Part shown: piece after piece, positions 51,589-61,772 of the stretch
Numbering within the stretch: position 1 is the stretch's first letter
Layout: every line of letters begins with the position of its first letter
Assembly: GCA_037127255.1 (NCBI GenBank)
Contig: JBANSL010000013.1
Location: 3,412,188 to 3,476,187 of the forward strand
Direction of reading: 5' to 3'
Source of the DNA: Persicaria tinctoria
Taxonomy: Eukaryota; Streptophyta; Magnoliopsida; Caryophyllales; Polygonaceae
DNA: 64,000 nucleotides
Notes under the pieces: generated by a model
The model's database searches: none
The model's input: the letters and a program-made list of their open reading frames with translations, nothing else
What the model was told of the DNA's origin: nothing
Program-made: the position numbers and the translations under genes

Positions 51589-52728
51589 TCAGTTGTCCAG
51601 GTTCGGGACCCCTTCGTCTCCCATATTGGCTTCCAAGTCATCATCATTGTAATCTTGAACTAGATCTAGAGTATTATCAAACTCTAGATCTTGATCGTTG
51701 TCTAAATCGAGATCAACCATTAATCCTTCAGTGTATTCTTGATCCCATGCAATCAGTAAATCGATCATCCTCTCGTGTCCTCTTTTATCTAAAAAGTGAC
51801 CGGCTTCTATTTCTGCTAAGTAGAGCTCGATGGATTCAGACCTGTTTATGGCTTGCTGCATTAATGGATTGAGTTGTGGGGTTACGATGAAGGTTGTATT
51901 TCCAACTTTGAATATCCCACAGTCAGTCTGTCTAAACTTGGTGATGTTGTAGTAGATGTAAAAGAATCCTTTTGCTCTTGCCTCCCAAGTATGCCTTACT
52001 ACGTCAATTCTTCCTTCCATTACTGGATCTTTCACGTACCAGTAGTCTTCCCTCATCAGTAGGAAGATTAAGTAATGTGGTAGCTGGGTTTTTCCCTGGC
52101 TAACATCCATGCAGGCACTGATAACACAGCAACAACTTATGTCTTCTATTTTTTCGAATTTTGCTGCTCTGAGGAAGACCTCCTTCTGGAACTTAGTGAA
52201 ATACTTATACAAGATGCTATCTTCTGCCTTCTTTGGCCATGGTCGCCTGTAATTGTGAATTCCATTGCACATTCCATATTTCCATGATTTTAAGTAATCT
52301 GCATCTTCATCTGGCATGATGGGTAATGATAATCCTCCCAATCCGGCGCCATTGGTTACGCAAAAATGGTTACACCATTCTCTTATTGTTGCTGGAGTAT
52401 CGTGATCTCTCAAAGTTACCATCCAGTAGAAGTTGTCGAAGTCTCTCATTTTCCATCTTCTACAGATGTCTTCCTGGAGTTCAGTAGGTAGCTGGAGAAC
52501 TTTTATAATTATCTCGAGAGTTAACATTCGTATAACTGCTCTGTGTCTCGATTGTAGGAGTCCACGACGGAATCTATTCTCAGTAAATCTTCCAAAATCA
52601 ACAGAAATATAAAAACTTGGAGGGGAAACCCATCCTTGGTATCCTCTTATTTCTCCTAAGAGATTAATATCCCATGGGTGGAACACCCATTGCGGATTTT
52701 TCCACCGAGTTTGATTTCTCTGATCCAT
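51589..52728 (-). CDS. Pararetrovirus 3' ORF of unassigned function
   Basis: 379 codons, intact, starting MDQRNQTRWKNPQWVFHP and ending in an acidic tail (DLDLDNDQDLEFD). Trp- and Tyr-rich in the middle (WKYGMCNGIHNYRRPWPKKA). It occupies the place of the transactivator/inclusion-body ORF in caulimoviruses and of the extra downstream ORF in florendoviruses, but I see no signature that decides between them. It lies just upstream of the TATA box in the direction of transcription. Confidence 0.65.
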   Translation of the reverse strand: MDQRNQTRWKNPQWVFHPWDINLLGEIRGYQGWVSPPSFYISVDFGRFTENRFRRGLLQSRHRAVIRMLTLEIIIKVLQLPTELQEDICRRWKMRDFDNFYWMVTLRDHDTPATIREWCNHFCVTNGAGLGGLSLPIMPDEDADYLKSWKYGMCNGIHNYRRPWPKKAEDSILYKYFTKFQKEVFLRAAKFEKIEDISCCCVISACMDVSQGKTQLPHYLIFLLMREDYWYVKDPVMEGRIDVVRHTWEARAKGFFYIYYNITKFRQTDCGIFKVGNTTFIVTPQLNPLMQQAINRSESIELYLAEIEAGHFLDKRGHERMIDLLIAWDQEYTEGLMVDLDLDNDQDLEFDNTLDLVQDYNDDDLEANMGDEGVPNLDN

Positions 52729-52743
52729 TAGCTAACTCTCTTG

Positions 52744-53577
52744 TTAAGCTTCAGCAAGAGAGTTTTTAGATCCCTGCACATGTTCAATGGTAAAAGTGAA
52801 TTGATTAAGGGCTAATTGCCAACTCAGGAGTCTCCCATGCGCTTTCATATTGTCAAGATTGTTATTTATGAAACCCAATATTCCTTTACAATCTGTTCTG
52901 AGTGTAAAAGGTTTAGGAGCTAGGAAGATTATAAACTTCTGGATTCTACGATAAATTGCAAGAATCTCCTTTTCCATGACAGTGTAATTATATTCAGATT
53001 TGTTGAAGCTGCCACTGCTATACCTGCAAAGCTTGTTATCTTTCTTTATTTTTAAAACAGCTCCCCAATGATAATCACTAACATCTGTTTCTAGAACTAG
53101 CCCATCCTCTTCATTAGGTAAAGTCAATATTGGAAGTTTTTCACATCTTCTTTTCAGCTCTTTAACTATTTTAGTATCTAATTGAGTCCAACTCCAAACT
53201 TGATCTTTCTTTAATTTAACCTGTAGAGGTTTTCTCAACTTGGCTAGATCTTTAATAAAATCAGAAGCATAAGTAAGACAACCTAGAAATCTTTCTAGTT
53301 GTTTCCTATCCTTGATTTCATCAGGAAATTTTTCTACCTTTTCTAGAATATGTTCCTGCAAAATAATTTGACCTGCTTTAATCTTTAATCCTAATAACTC
53401 AATTTCAGGCTCAGCATAAATGCATTTCTTCTGTCCTAAAATGATTCCATGGTCAATACATTTTTGAGTTATAGCTTTCAAGTCATGCTTATGTTGCTCT
53501 ATAGTTTTAGAGAAGATTAAGATATCATCAATGTAAACAAGACAACAATGTTTAAATTCTTTGAAAACATTATCCAT
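52744..53577 (-). pseudogene. Pararetrovirus C-terminal reverse transcriptase and RNase H
   Basis: RT catalytic motif YIDDILIFSKT at about 53490-53530, then thumb/connection (ELLGLKI, FLGCLTYASDFIKDLAKL). RNase H shows LETDVSDYHWGAVL and YTVMEKEILAI, with FTLRTDCKGILGF for the third acidic position. The ORF ends at a stop 15 bp before the next one. Confidence 0.88.
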
Positions 53578-53607
53578 CCTTCTATGAAATATTTGTGGTG
53601 CATTTTT

Positions 53608-55317
53608 CTAACCAAAGGGCATGACTACCCATTCATAGTGTCCTTGTGGAGCACTAAATGCAGTAAGTGGAATACTTTTTTCATCCATTCTTACCTGCCA
53701 ATAACCACTTTTACAATCCATTTTAGAGAACCAAGTGGCTCCCTGTATTCTGTTAAATAAAACTGTCTTATTAGGAATATAATATCCATTAAAAACAGTA
53801 TTATCATTAAGCTTTTTGTAATTGATAACCATTCTAGCTTTTCCTCTTTTTTCTTCAGCATGGTTCCTGACCATAAAGGCAGGACTAGAATGAGGACTTT
53901 TACTTTCTCGGATTAAACCTTTCTTTAAGAGTTCATCAATTTGTTCTTTAAATTCTTGTTGATCCTTATAAGTGTAAACCATTTGTTTTACTCTAATGAC
54001 GGCTTTTGGATCTATTAATTCTATGGTAGCAAATAATTTATCTTTTTCCCAAAATTTTAAAGGATTTTCAGAATATAACTCCTTACACATTTTTTCTTGT
54101 TGTTTAAGAATTTTATCTTTTAATGTTACTTCACATATAGAGAGTGCAAATTCTCTTTGTGTAGGAAGAATATATTCCTCACCACGCTTAGTGCGCGTAA
54201 ACTCTATTGCTTGGTGTGTATAGGCTTGTTTAATCTTTTTAACCCAAGCATCTTCTCCATAAATGTTGAAGACCATCATGTCTAGGTGCTGAGTTACTGG
54301 AACATGGAGTCTTTGGAAATTATTTCCAATTAACATATCATGTGAGGGCTGATTAGTAGCCCATAGTGTAGGAATTACACATTGGACTCCTCCTATCATG
54401 ATAGGTACATCAGAAGCTAATTCTGAATGGACCATAATACTATCATCAGCTATTCTTACTTGAATTGGTCTACGAGACTTCTGCCAAATGAACTCAGGAA
54501 ATAATGCCTTCTTACCAAAGCATACTGAACATCCAGTATCTACAAAGGCACATAATTCATATTTATTAAACCCTTCTATGCAAATATTTATCGGGATATA
54601 AATGCTATTGGGGTTGGTAATCCTATAATTTTTCTTTAGTGATTCTCTACTGACATGTTCAAAGCTTTCTTCTACTCTCATATTATCTCCATAGAGATGT
54701 CTGAGGTCTATTACTTCCATTCTCATTCCTAATTCTTCTTCAAATAAAGAATATGTGAGAGATTCTTTTAAATCTTTAGCCCTTAGATCATTTTCATAGA
54801 TAGGTTCACTAAAGGTTTTAGTTTGGTATCCTATTATCTTTCCTTTTTGTTCGGAACTAGATGATCCTTCTTGATTTTCTCTAACCTTTTGAATTATTGG
54901 GGGAATTGATGGTATTTGTTCCCTAAATGGATTAGAACCTAGATCTACACTATGTCTGGGTGGTTCTTTTATAATTCTATTTTCTAACCTCTTGTTTAAT
55001 GCTGCTATCATGCTTATTATATCTTCATCTACCACAAACGAATTGTCTTTTCTACTTGTGGTAGCTCCTTGATTCCTCGGAGTAATACTAAGATTAAGAT
55101 TGAACCTAAAACTAGTGTTTCTGGATAAGCTTGGACATCTAGAGAGACTTGCTGGTGGTTTAGCATTCGTATGAATTCTACCTTCTTCATCTATGGTTAC
55201 AACTTTATTATTACTAGTACCCGTAGAATTTTCAAACGCGTTTATCCAAATGGTCTTGAGTCTTATTTGATCAGTTTTTAACTTAACAGGTACAACTTCT
55301 TTGCTTGGACCTACCAC
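53608..55317 (-). pseudogene. Pararetrovirus protease and N-terminal reverse transcriptase
   Basis: 569 codons. The aspartic protease site is FVDTGCSVCFG at about 54535-54565. RT motifs follow: ESKSPHSSPAFMV, KARMVINYKKLN and FSKMDCKSGYWQV. The segment ends at an in-frame stop (53608-53610) directly after VVMPFG; the same frame continues to the left in the next segment. Confidence 0.85.
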
Positions 55318-55441
55318 CTCGTGTTTCTCAGCTTCTACTATATGGCACTTTTGTGGAGGATTTGTAGTAATCTCAAGTTCATAAACTACCTTCCATTTTA
55401 ATTGTAAAGGACAAGTTCCCGGCCTTATGCATACTAATACC

Positions 55442-55867
55442 TTATGTTAACAATTTTATAGCTAATAATTTAGATGCATAATGATCCTCTAGACTAACAT
55501 AATAGTTAGGCCTACAGATCCAAGAAACTGCTCCTTGACTCAAATTACAGACTATACCACTGATGCATTGATCACTAAACTTTTTATGCCTAATGTCACA
55601 AACAAAATTAATGCATTGCACATCTTTCCCATAGTCTTGTAATGGAGTTATAATTACTTGGATGCCACATATGAAAATATATTTAAATTTTTTATCTTTG
55701 TTATGTTTCTGAATGTTTGCCCAATTGATTAAGTTTACTTCAGTTGCTTGATTTTCATTATTCTTGACAGTTACATCTCCAGACATTTCTTCACAAACAT
55801 ATTTAGCATATATTAGAGAATAATGATTTTTTAACAAACTGTTCTTTAGCGATGATCGGGAAATCAA
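55442..55867 (-). pseudogene. Pararetrovirus movement-protein-like segment
   Basis: 141 codons with features of the 30K-type movement domain (VEVNL-like strand as ATEVNLINWANI, then KYIFICGIQVIITPL and YYVSLED near the end). Movement proteins of this type enlarge plasmodesmata. The frame ends at 55442-55444; further sequence to about 55320 continues in the frame of the protease-RT ORF, so a frame change near 55440 separates them, or the two ORFs naturally abut. Identification is from layout and weak motifs. Confidence 0.55.
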
Positions 55868-56597
55868 CCCCTGATCTCGTCATTTCTTCAACTTGTTCCT
55901 CATCTATAGAGGTTTCAGCTTGCTGAAGTTGAGCTAAGGTAGTCATTTCATATTCATCAGAGAACTCACCAGGAGATTCTCCTTCCATCATTTCATTTAT
56001 CTCTTCACCTTCTATTGACTCATTTTCAGATTCTATCTCTTCTTCAAGTTTTTCTTCTATTATTTCTACTATTCCTTTGTTATTTCTTAGGGCTAGATCT
56101 ACTGCTTCATCTTCAGATAGCTCGATATAATCCAAACTACCTAGGGCTTCTGCTAATCTATTGTTCTTCTTGTTTTTGCATTCATTAGCATAGTGACCTG
56201 ATTCTCCGCATGCCCAACACTTGCAGTTTTTCTTTTTCTCAGGACAGAACGAGGCTTTCTGGAAAAACCGTCTGTTTTTAGAGAATGGTTTTTTATAATA
56301 CTTCTTATAATATTTTTCACCTCTTTGTTTATTGAAACTTTTTCTCTTATAGTTTCTTTTTCCTTGGTAATCTCTATTGTTGCATCCCCATTCTGTTGGC
56401 ATCTCCCAACAAGTTAAAAATTGTTTCTTCATTCTTTGGGTGCTTCTTACATCTAGACATTTTCTTTTGACCCATTTCCTAACATAGGAAATTCTGTTAC
56501 CAAGGGTATTTTTATCTCCAATTTTAATTAACTCTCGATACTCTTCACTTATTTGTTCATTAATTGGGACATGAAATTTATCAAAGAACATTTGCAA
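55803..56597 (-). pseudogene. Pararetrovirus capsid protein, C-terminal part with zinc knuckle
   Basis: Carries a strongly basic region and one CCHC knuckle (CWACGESGHYANEC) near 56170-56215, the RNA-binding hallmark of caulimovirid coat proteins, followed by a Glu-rich acidic tail. In frame with the 56625-57461 segment. It overlaps the movement-protein ORF by 65 bp. Confidence 0.8.
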
Positions 56598-56624
56598 ATT
56601 AGTGCTGTTTTCCCCTATCTTATA

Positions 56625-57461
56625 CTAATACTTCTCGAATTCTGTTATGTAATTATCAACATATTTCATGTTACAGATTTCAAGATTGTTTAAGGTTCTT
56701 TGCCATTTTAAAGCTTCCTTATCTTCATCTTCTTTTTCTCCAATGAATTCGTCTTCTATTAGTTCACATATTAATGTGAACATAGTCACTGGACTTGGCA
56801 AATTCCTAAGTTCTTGTTTTGGTTCATCACCAATAGCTCCATACCAGTCTGCAATACATCCATAGAAACTATGTTCTATGTAATTAAGGAATTGAGAAGA
56901 GTTCCATCCTACATTCATGTTTAATACACTCATCATACTTTTCTTCCAGAACTCTACGATTTCACGTCTATTCCTTACACCATCTAAGTTTAATTTATAA
57001 CCTGTTTCACTTATGGGTTCTAGACTAATTTCTTTTTGATTTGGTCTATGGTTTGGCATAATTCTTACTCCAAATCTTTCTTTCTTTTCTAGAAACTCTC
57101 TAGGCTTTAACCTAGATCTGTAATTACTAGTTGAACCATGTTCATATCGTCTGTAATGTCTTCTAGCTTCATTTTGTTCTTCTGGTTCATTCTCCTTCAG
57201 CCTTCTTTGTCTTAATATTTCATTTAACCTTTGTTGGACTTTAGATATGGGAATGTTTTCCATGTCTTTTTGCTTAATTAATCCCATTTGCTGATACACC
57301 GCTTCTTCATCAGAATTCTTTTCAGACTCGTCGTCGCTCATGACCTCTTGATTCATAAAGTTGGTTTCAATGGCTTTTTGTTTCTGTAACTTCAATTTCC
57401 ATTCTGGATTATCCAACTTAGTGCTGGATCTCCTTGTTTGTCGAAACAGATGTTGATTCAT
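56625..57461 (-). pseudogene. Pararetrovirus capsid protein, N-terminal part
   Basis: 278 codons, acidic N-terminus then an Arg-rich stretch and a capsid-like domain (IEHSFYGCIADWYGAIGD, NLEICNMKYVDNYITEF) similar in layout to caulimovirid coat proteins. It ends in a stop at about 56622-56624, and the same frame reopens within 30 bp, so the coat protein is interrupted. Confidence 0.7.
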
Positions 57462-57780
57462 CCTTAGGATTTTGATTGTCGTCCTGGTTTTCTTCTTCTA
57501 TAATTGTCTTTTTAATATTGTCTAATTTAGTTGAAAACTTCTTTTTAGATTTTTTAAATCGATAACTGTATTTAAAAGGATCTCCTTTCTTGATTTCACC
57601 ACCTGATGTTAGGCTTATCCGATGGCTAATTTCATTAATGGCTTTTAGATTTGTTGAGTGATTTACTTCGCCTGTTTCCTTTACAGTCTTAAATATTTTA
57701 CTGCTAATTTCGATATATAATTGTTCTAATTTTTTAACTTCGAGTTTTAGATCTATAAGTTGGTCTGAAATGACATTCAA
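57418..57780 (-). CDS. Pararetrovirus first ORF, coiled-coil protein
   Basis: 120 codons starting at 57780. The N-terminal part (ISDQLIDLKLEVKKLEQLYI) has heptad-like spacing and suggests a coiled coil; the C-terminal half is basic then acidic. It overlaps the next ORF by 44 bp in another frame. Small ORFs upstream of the capsid gene occur in several caulimovirids. No function assigned. Confidence 0.6.
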   Translation of the reverse strand: MNVISDQLIDLKLEVKKLEQLYIEISSKIFKTVKETGEVNHSTNLKAINEISHRISLTSGGEIKKGDPFKYSYRFKKSKKKFSTKLDNIKKTIIEEENQDDNQNPKDESTSVSTNKEIQH

Positions 57781-57903
57781 AATTGCTCCAAAATGCTTAT
57801 CACTTGTATCTAGATGTAAAGCATGAGGATAAGTCTTATTCGGGCAATTAGTAGATACCTCCCGGGTGCCTTATAGATAAATACCGATTATTTTAATTAA
57901 CTT

Positions 57904-57916
57904 GGCTCTGATACCA
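57904..57916 (-). other. Pararetrovirus primer-binding site
   Basis: The complement reads TGGTATCAGAGCC, the exact initiator-methionine tRNA complement used by caulimovirids for minus-strand DNA synthesis. It lies about 125 bp upstream of the first ORF. Confidence 0.88.
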
Positions 57917-58944
57917 AATTGCAGGATCAAGGTTCTAATTATAAATTTTTATTGCGGAATATAGACTAAACAAGTAACCTACAAGGATATTAATGCAAAT
58001 TATAAAAAGATATGGTGATTTTATATAATTTTTGCTTTTTGTGGGAAATTATAAAAGACAAGTGGGACACTTAGTGAATATTTTTGTAAAAACTTTCAAA
58101 CCCTAAATAATTTGGTAAATATTTTAATTTTTGTGATTATTTTTGCAAACACTCCACTATCTTTAGTTATCAAAAGTACTCCTTCAACCTAAGCCAAAAG
58201 TAAGGCAAGATTTCTGAGAACTCTTAATTTTAATCACCTACAGTAATTGAACACGAAAATACAAGTCCAATTTTTTTTTTTAAACCTGTGACAACTATAC
58301 CTCTCACATGGATCTTTCTGAGCTGCAATATCAGTATACCAATGCCAAAAATGTGTATTATATAATCTTGCTTTCATGTAGTTCAACGATTGGGATTGAT
58401 GTTCAGCACAAAGATTTTTCAAAGTTTTATGCTCCTTGGCCTGAGAAAGGGCACCAAATTGTACAAAACCTAAATCGATTTCGAAATCGAATAGACAAAG
58501 GGATGAACTCCGTGTAATCAATCATCCCATTACGAAACCTAAATGATTAGAATGTACTCGCCATTTGTGATATGGTCAATTTGTTATGGTTTCGGTGACA
58601 ATCTTTTGAAGCAATTCATTGCTTCTGAACTCACTTTAACCTTCAACGTCTTCTATTCTTGACAATTGCTTTAGAGCTTCAACACTCATTACAATTAACT
58701 GAACCATCTTATTGCAGAGGGAGATTCCATTCCATGTCCAGCAATGAGAGAAAATGTCGAATTGAGCTATGGAGCTCTGTAACCGCAAAGCTTGAGGTTG
58801 AAGATGGAGGGAAAACAGAATTTGGGATATTTCTGGAGTTTGTTAATTCTGAATGTGTAAATGCTTTACAATTCTGGAGTTAGCATTTTATACAGACTTG
58901 TGTAACGGTAATTGGGCCTAATACAAATTTGGGCTTTGGCCCAA
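57917..58944. other. Spacer right of the pararetrovirus
   Basis: AT-rich. The first 100 bp may still belong to the viral leader. Two overlapping opposite-strand ORFs at 58234-58521 show no recognisable motif. The sequence 58640-58900 has an open frame (58659-58883) without similarity I can name. Confidence 0.35.
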
Positions 58945-59092
58945 TCATCATTTAAAGTGTACACCTTCAGCTTCTTCCTCAGATATCCAAGTCCCAATTG
59001 CTGTTGCCTATGAACAAACACAATTGCTGTTGCCGATCATCATTTAAGGGTACACCTTCAGCTTCTTCCTCAGATATCCAAGTCCCAATTGC
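58945..59092 (+). repeat. 55-bp direct repeat, period 92 bp
   Basis: TACACCTTCAGCTTCTTCCT and the following CAGATATCCAAGTCCCAATT occur at about 58960-59000 and 59051-59091, each preceded by ATCATCATTTAA. It lies upstream of an RFL leader. Confidence 0.8.
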
Positions 59093-59149
59093 TAGTAGGA
59101 TGAGCGATGCAATTTCACAAATTGAAAAAAAAAAGAAATTAGTTTTCTC

Positions 59150-59537
59150 CCCAATTTCGTAGATTCAACTAAACCCTAACCCCCAATCTCCTCTGCCAAC
59201 GGCTCAACTGCAGTACAAGTAGGTGAATCTTCAATCTCCTTGTCTGGTTCAATTTCCGATTCCATATTCCTCACTTACGCTCCACAAACTCTTGATTTCG
59301 GATTCCATATCTCTCAGCTTCACTCTCTCTCTCTGGATCCTTTCGTCACTCCCTCCGTCGCCGATCACGGTACGTCTTTCTTTCCTCATCCTCTCTTAGA
59401 CTTCAATTTGGATTCTATTACTTGAAATTCACCCACCCAGTCTCTGTAAGTATCTAATTGCACAGCTAAAAACTCCACATTGGTCTGAATTCACTTCCTC
59501 TTGAATTTGTTCTGTCTTGCTCTACCAGCAACGCAGA
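59150..59537 (+). promoter_or_regulatory. RFL leader of the 59.5 kb gene
   Basis: Contains the family block ACTAAACCCTAACCCCCAATC at about 59169, a donor-like GTAGGTGAATC at about 59219 and CTCTACCAGCAACGCAGAATG at the start codon, where CAG may be the acceptor. Two pyrimidine-rich segments (59260-59400) also occur in the orphan leader near 13.1 kb. Confidence 0.5.
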
Positions 59538-61772
59538 ATGTCCTCTACAGCTAACATCAGAAAGCTCTCTCCGCTTATCTCCCACAATGGTCGGATGAGC
59601 CCACTTGACAGATTCCTGAATATTGACTGCAAATCTGGAAAAATTGACATTAGTGATGCCCGTTACTTCTTCGACCACATGCTTCGTATGAGACCTTCGC
59701 CCCCACTTTCCTGTTTCAAGACGCTATTGGGAGCTCTAATTAAATGTAAGCATTTTCCTGTGGCCATATCTTTCTACAAGACATTGGATGTTTCGGGTGT
59801 CCTTGGGTCGAGATCGGATTTCGTCATCTTGAATATTTTGCTCAACTGCTACTCTAGAATGAGATTAGAAAGGGCTGCATTCTCTGCTTTTGGGCTTGTG
59901 TTGAAGAACGGCTACCGCCCAGATGTTATTACTTTTAATTCGTTGCTCAAAGGCTTGTGTTTGGAGGGGCAAATGGTTGAAGCTCTTGGTTTGTTTGCAA
60001 AGATGATTGGGTTGGACTTTACTCCTACTATTGTTACTTATAATACTATAATCGATGGCTTGTGCAAGACCGGTAACGCTTCAGTAGCCCTTGAGTTACA
60101 TCGATCTTTAGTGCATGGTAGGGTGGGTACTCCCAAAGAGAATTCGAAGTCAAACATGATCAGTTATGCTTTGATTGATGGTCGAATGGTACAGTGGCCT
60201 ACATTTGTTACAAAAGATACACATGTGAGCATTTCTCCGGATGCTGTTTCTTACAATTGTTTGATTGATGGGTTGTGTCGTTTGGGGATGGAAGAAGATG
60301 CTAAGTTTCTCCTTGTTGAAATGGCAGACCGTGGTGTACATCCTGATGTGGTGACTTTTAGCATTATGATTAATTCACTTTGCAAGAAAGGCAAAGTAGA
60401 CCAAGCAATGGAGGTTTTGCGGACAATGATATTGAGAGGTGAGCCCCCTAACATTGTTTCCTATAACACAATTATTGATGGTTACTGCAGAATTGGAAAG
60501 ATAGAAGAAGCTGTGCGTGTGCACAAAGATATGCAATGCAAGGGAATATTTGCAAACAATGTGACAATGAATATCTTGCTCAAAGGTCTTTTTGATTTGA
60601 AGAGAGTTAGAGATGCTATGAGTTTATTCTGCAACATGAAAAAGATGGATGTAGATTATGCTTGTCGACCAGATCTAGCTACTTATGCTACTATGATTGA
60701 CGGACTATGTAAAGAAGGGGATGTAGGTAAAGCTCAAGAGCTTTTCTTCGAAATGCAGGGTAGCGGTTTAACTCCGAATGTCATTGTCTATGGTTCTCTC
60801 ATCGATGAGTTGTGTAAACAAGGACAGATAAGTAGGGCTAAAGAGCTTCTCTCAGAAATGCAGTCTAGTGGTGTTTCCCCAAATGTTGTTGCATATAACT
60901 GCTTGATTAACGGATTGTGTAAAGAAGGCCATTTATATGAGGCTGCAGAGCTTTTCTCGGAAACGAAGAGTAGTGGCGTTTCTCCCGATGTCTATAGCTA
61001 TAATTCTTTGCTTGATGCGCTTTACCTCTTTGGAAAAGACGAGGAGGTGAAAATTGTCTTGGCAAATATGTATCGAGATGGTATTTTGCCTGATGAAGTG
61101 ACCTTCAATATTATAATTAACAATCTTTGCAAGAAAGGGAGTATTGATCGTGCAATAAAAATGTTAGAGTTGATGACCCGAAATAATGAACTTCCTGACT
61201 TGGTCACTTATAATTGTCTGATCAAAGGACTTTGTTTAGAAGGAAGGATTGGTGCTGCACGTGATGTGTTTTCATTGATGGAAAGTTATGACTTCAAGTG
61301 TGCTGTCGTGACTTACAACACACTCATTGATGGGTATTGCAAAGCAGGGAGGTTGGAGGAAGCACATCATTTGATTTTAGAGATGGGCACCAATGGTTGT
61401 TCTCCTAATGTCATTACTTTTACCACGTTGATAAATGGGTATTGCAAGTCAGGGATGCTTGATAAAGCAAGCGATTTGCTTCTTGAAATGGAAGCCAAGG
61501 ATTGCTCTCCTGATGTCTTGACTTTTACTACATTGATAGATGGTTATGCTCGTCAGAAACAATGTGCAAGAATTATAGAGCTTCTACAAAAAATGCACAA
61601 CATGAAGATTTTACCCGACTTGCGCACAATTTCCAGTGTAGGCGAATGTATTGACCTGGAAAATTGCCAAAGTTTTATAAACTCCCTCCCTGATTTCTCT
61701 TCTTATGGAAACCCAATAAAGGAACGCATTGAATCCTTGCGTGAGTTTGCTCTTTTTTCTTTTTTGATCTAG
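59538..61772 (+). CDS. Restorer-of-fertility-like PPR protein (intact)
   Basis: 744 residues from MSSTANIRKLSPL, closely related along its whole length to the 47.6 kb gene. Lead-in RFLNIDCKSGKIDISDARYF, then about 17 P-type PPR motifs, for example VITFNSLLKGLCLEGQMVEA, IVSYNTIIDGYCRIGKIEEA and VITFTTLINGYCKSGMLDKA. As in its paralogs, motif 4 carries an insertion (VGTPKENSKSN) and motif 5 is short and degenerate (ISYALIDGRMVQWPTFV). The tail is ENCQSFINSLPDFSSYGNPI. It lacks DYW, E or SMR domains, so it belongs to the pure P class; mitochondrial RNA processing is the expected role. The last codons contain GTGAGT and splicing to 62000 would replace the final residues. Differences from the 47.6 kb copy that fall in RNA-contacting positions would change its target. 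Confidence 0.92.
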   Translation: MSSTANIRKLSPLISHNGRMSPLDRFLNIDCKSGKIDISDARYFFDHMLRMRPSPPLSCFKTLLGALIKCKHFPVAISFYKTLDVSGVLGSRSDFVILNILLNCYSRMRLERAAFSAFGLVLKNGYRPDVITFNSLLKGLCLEGQMVEALGLFAKMIGLDFTPTIVTYNTIIDGLCKTGNASVALELHRSLVHGRVGTPKENSKSNMISYALIDGRMVQWPTFVTKDTHVSISPDAVSYNCLIDGLCRLGMEEDAKFLLVEMADRGVHPDVVTFSIMINSLCKKGKVDQAMEVLRTMILRGEPPNIVSYNTIIDGYCRIGKIEEAVRVHKDMQCKGIFANNVTMNILLKGLFDLKRVRDAMSLFCNMKKMDVDYACRPDLATYATMIDGLCKEGDVGKAQELFFEMQGSGLTPNVIVYGSLIDELCKQGQISRAKELLSEMQSSGVSPNVVAYNCLINGLCKEGHLYEAAELFSETKSSGVSPDVYSYNSLLDALYLFGKDEEVKIVLANMYRDGILPDEVTFNIIINNLCKKGSIDRAIKMLELMTRNNELPDLVTYNCLIKGLCLEGRIGAARDVFSLMESYDFKCAVVTYNTLIDGYCKAGRLEEAHHLILEMGTNGCSPNVITFTTLINGYCKSGMLDKASDLLLEMEAKDCSPDVLTFTTLIDGYARQKQCARIIELLQKMHNMKILPDLRTISSVGECIDLENCQSFINSLPDFSSYGNPIKERIESLREFALFSFLI

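Larger units (their letters stand above)
51158..57916 (-). mobile_element. Endogenous caulimovirid (pararetrovirus), nearly full-length
   Basis: From right to left on the minus strand: a tRNA-Met primer-binding site (57904-57916), seven ORF segments, a TATA box (51398-51405) and a poly(A) signal (AATAAA, 51158-51163). It lacks LTRs and integrase, which separates it from retrotransposons. Domain order is coiled coil, capsid, zinc knuckle, movement-like, protease, RT, RNase H, then an orphan ORF. Placing capsid before movement recalls the cavemovirus/solendovirus arrangement; that assignment is an inference. Breaks seen are an in-frame stop at about 56622-56624, a frame change near 55440 and an in-frame stop at 53608-53610. 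Most frames are otherwise long and open, so the integration or its decay is fairly recent. Confidence 0.88.

Noticed and set aside
53608..55317. Gypsy-type retrotransposon pol
   Set aside because: No integrase and no LTRs flank the region, and capsid and movement-like domains precede it; this fits a caulimovirid better than Metaviridae.
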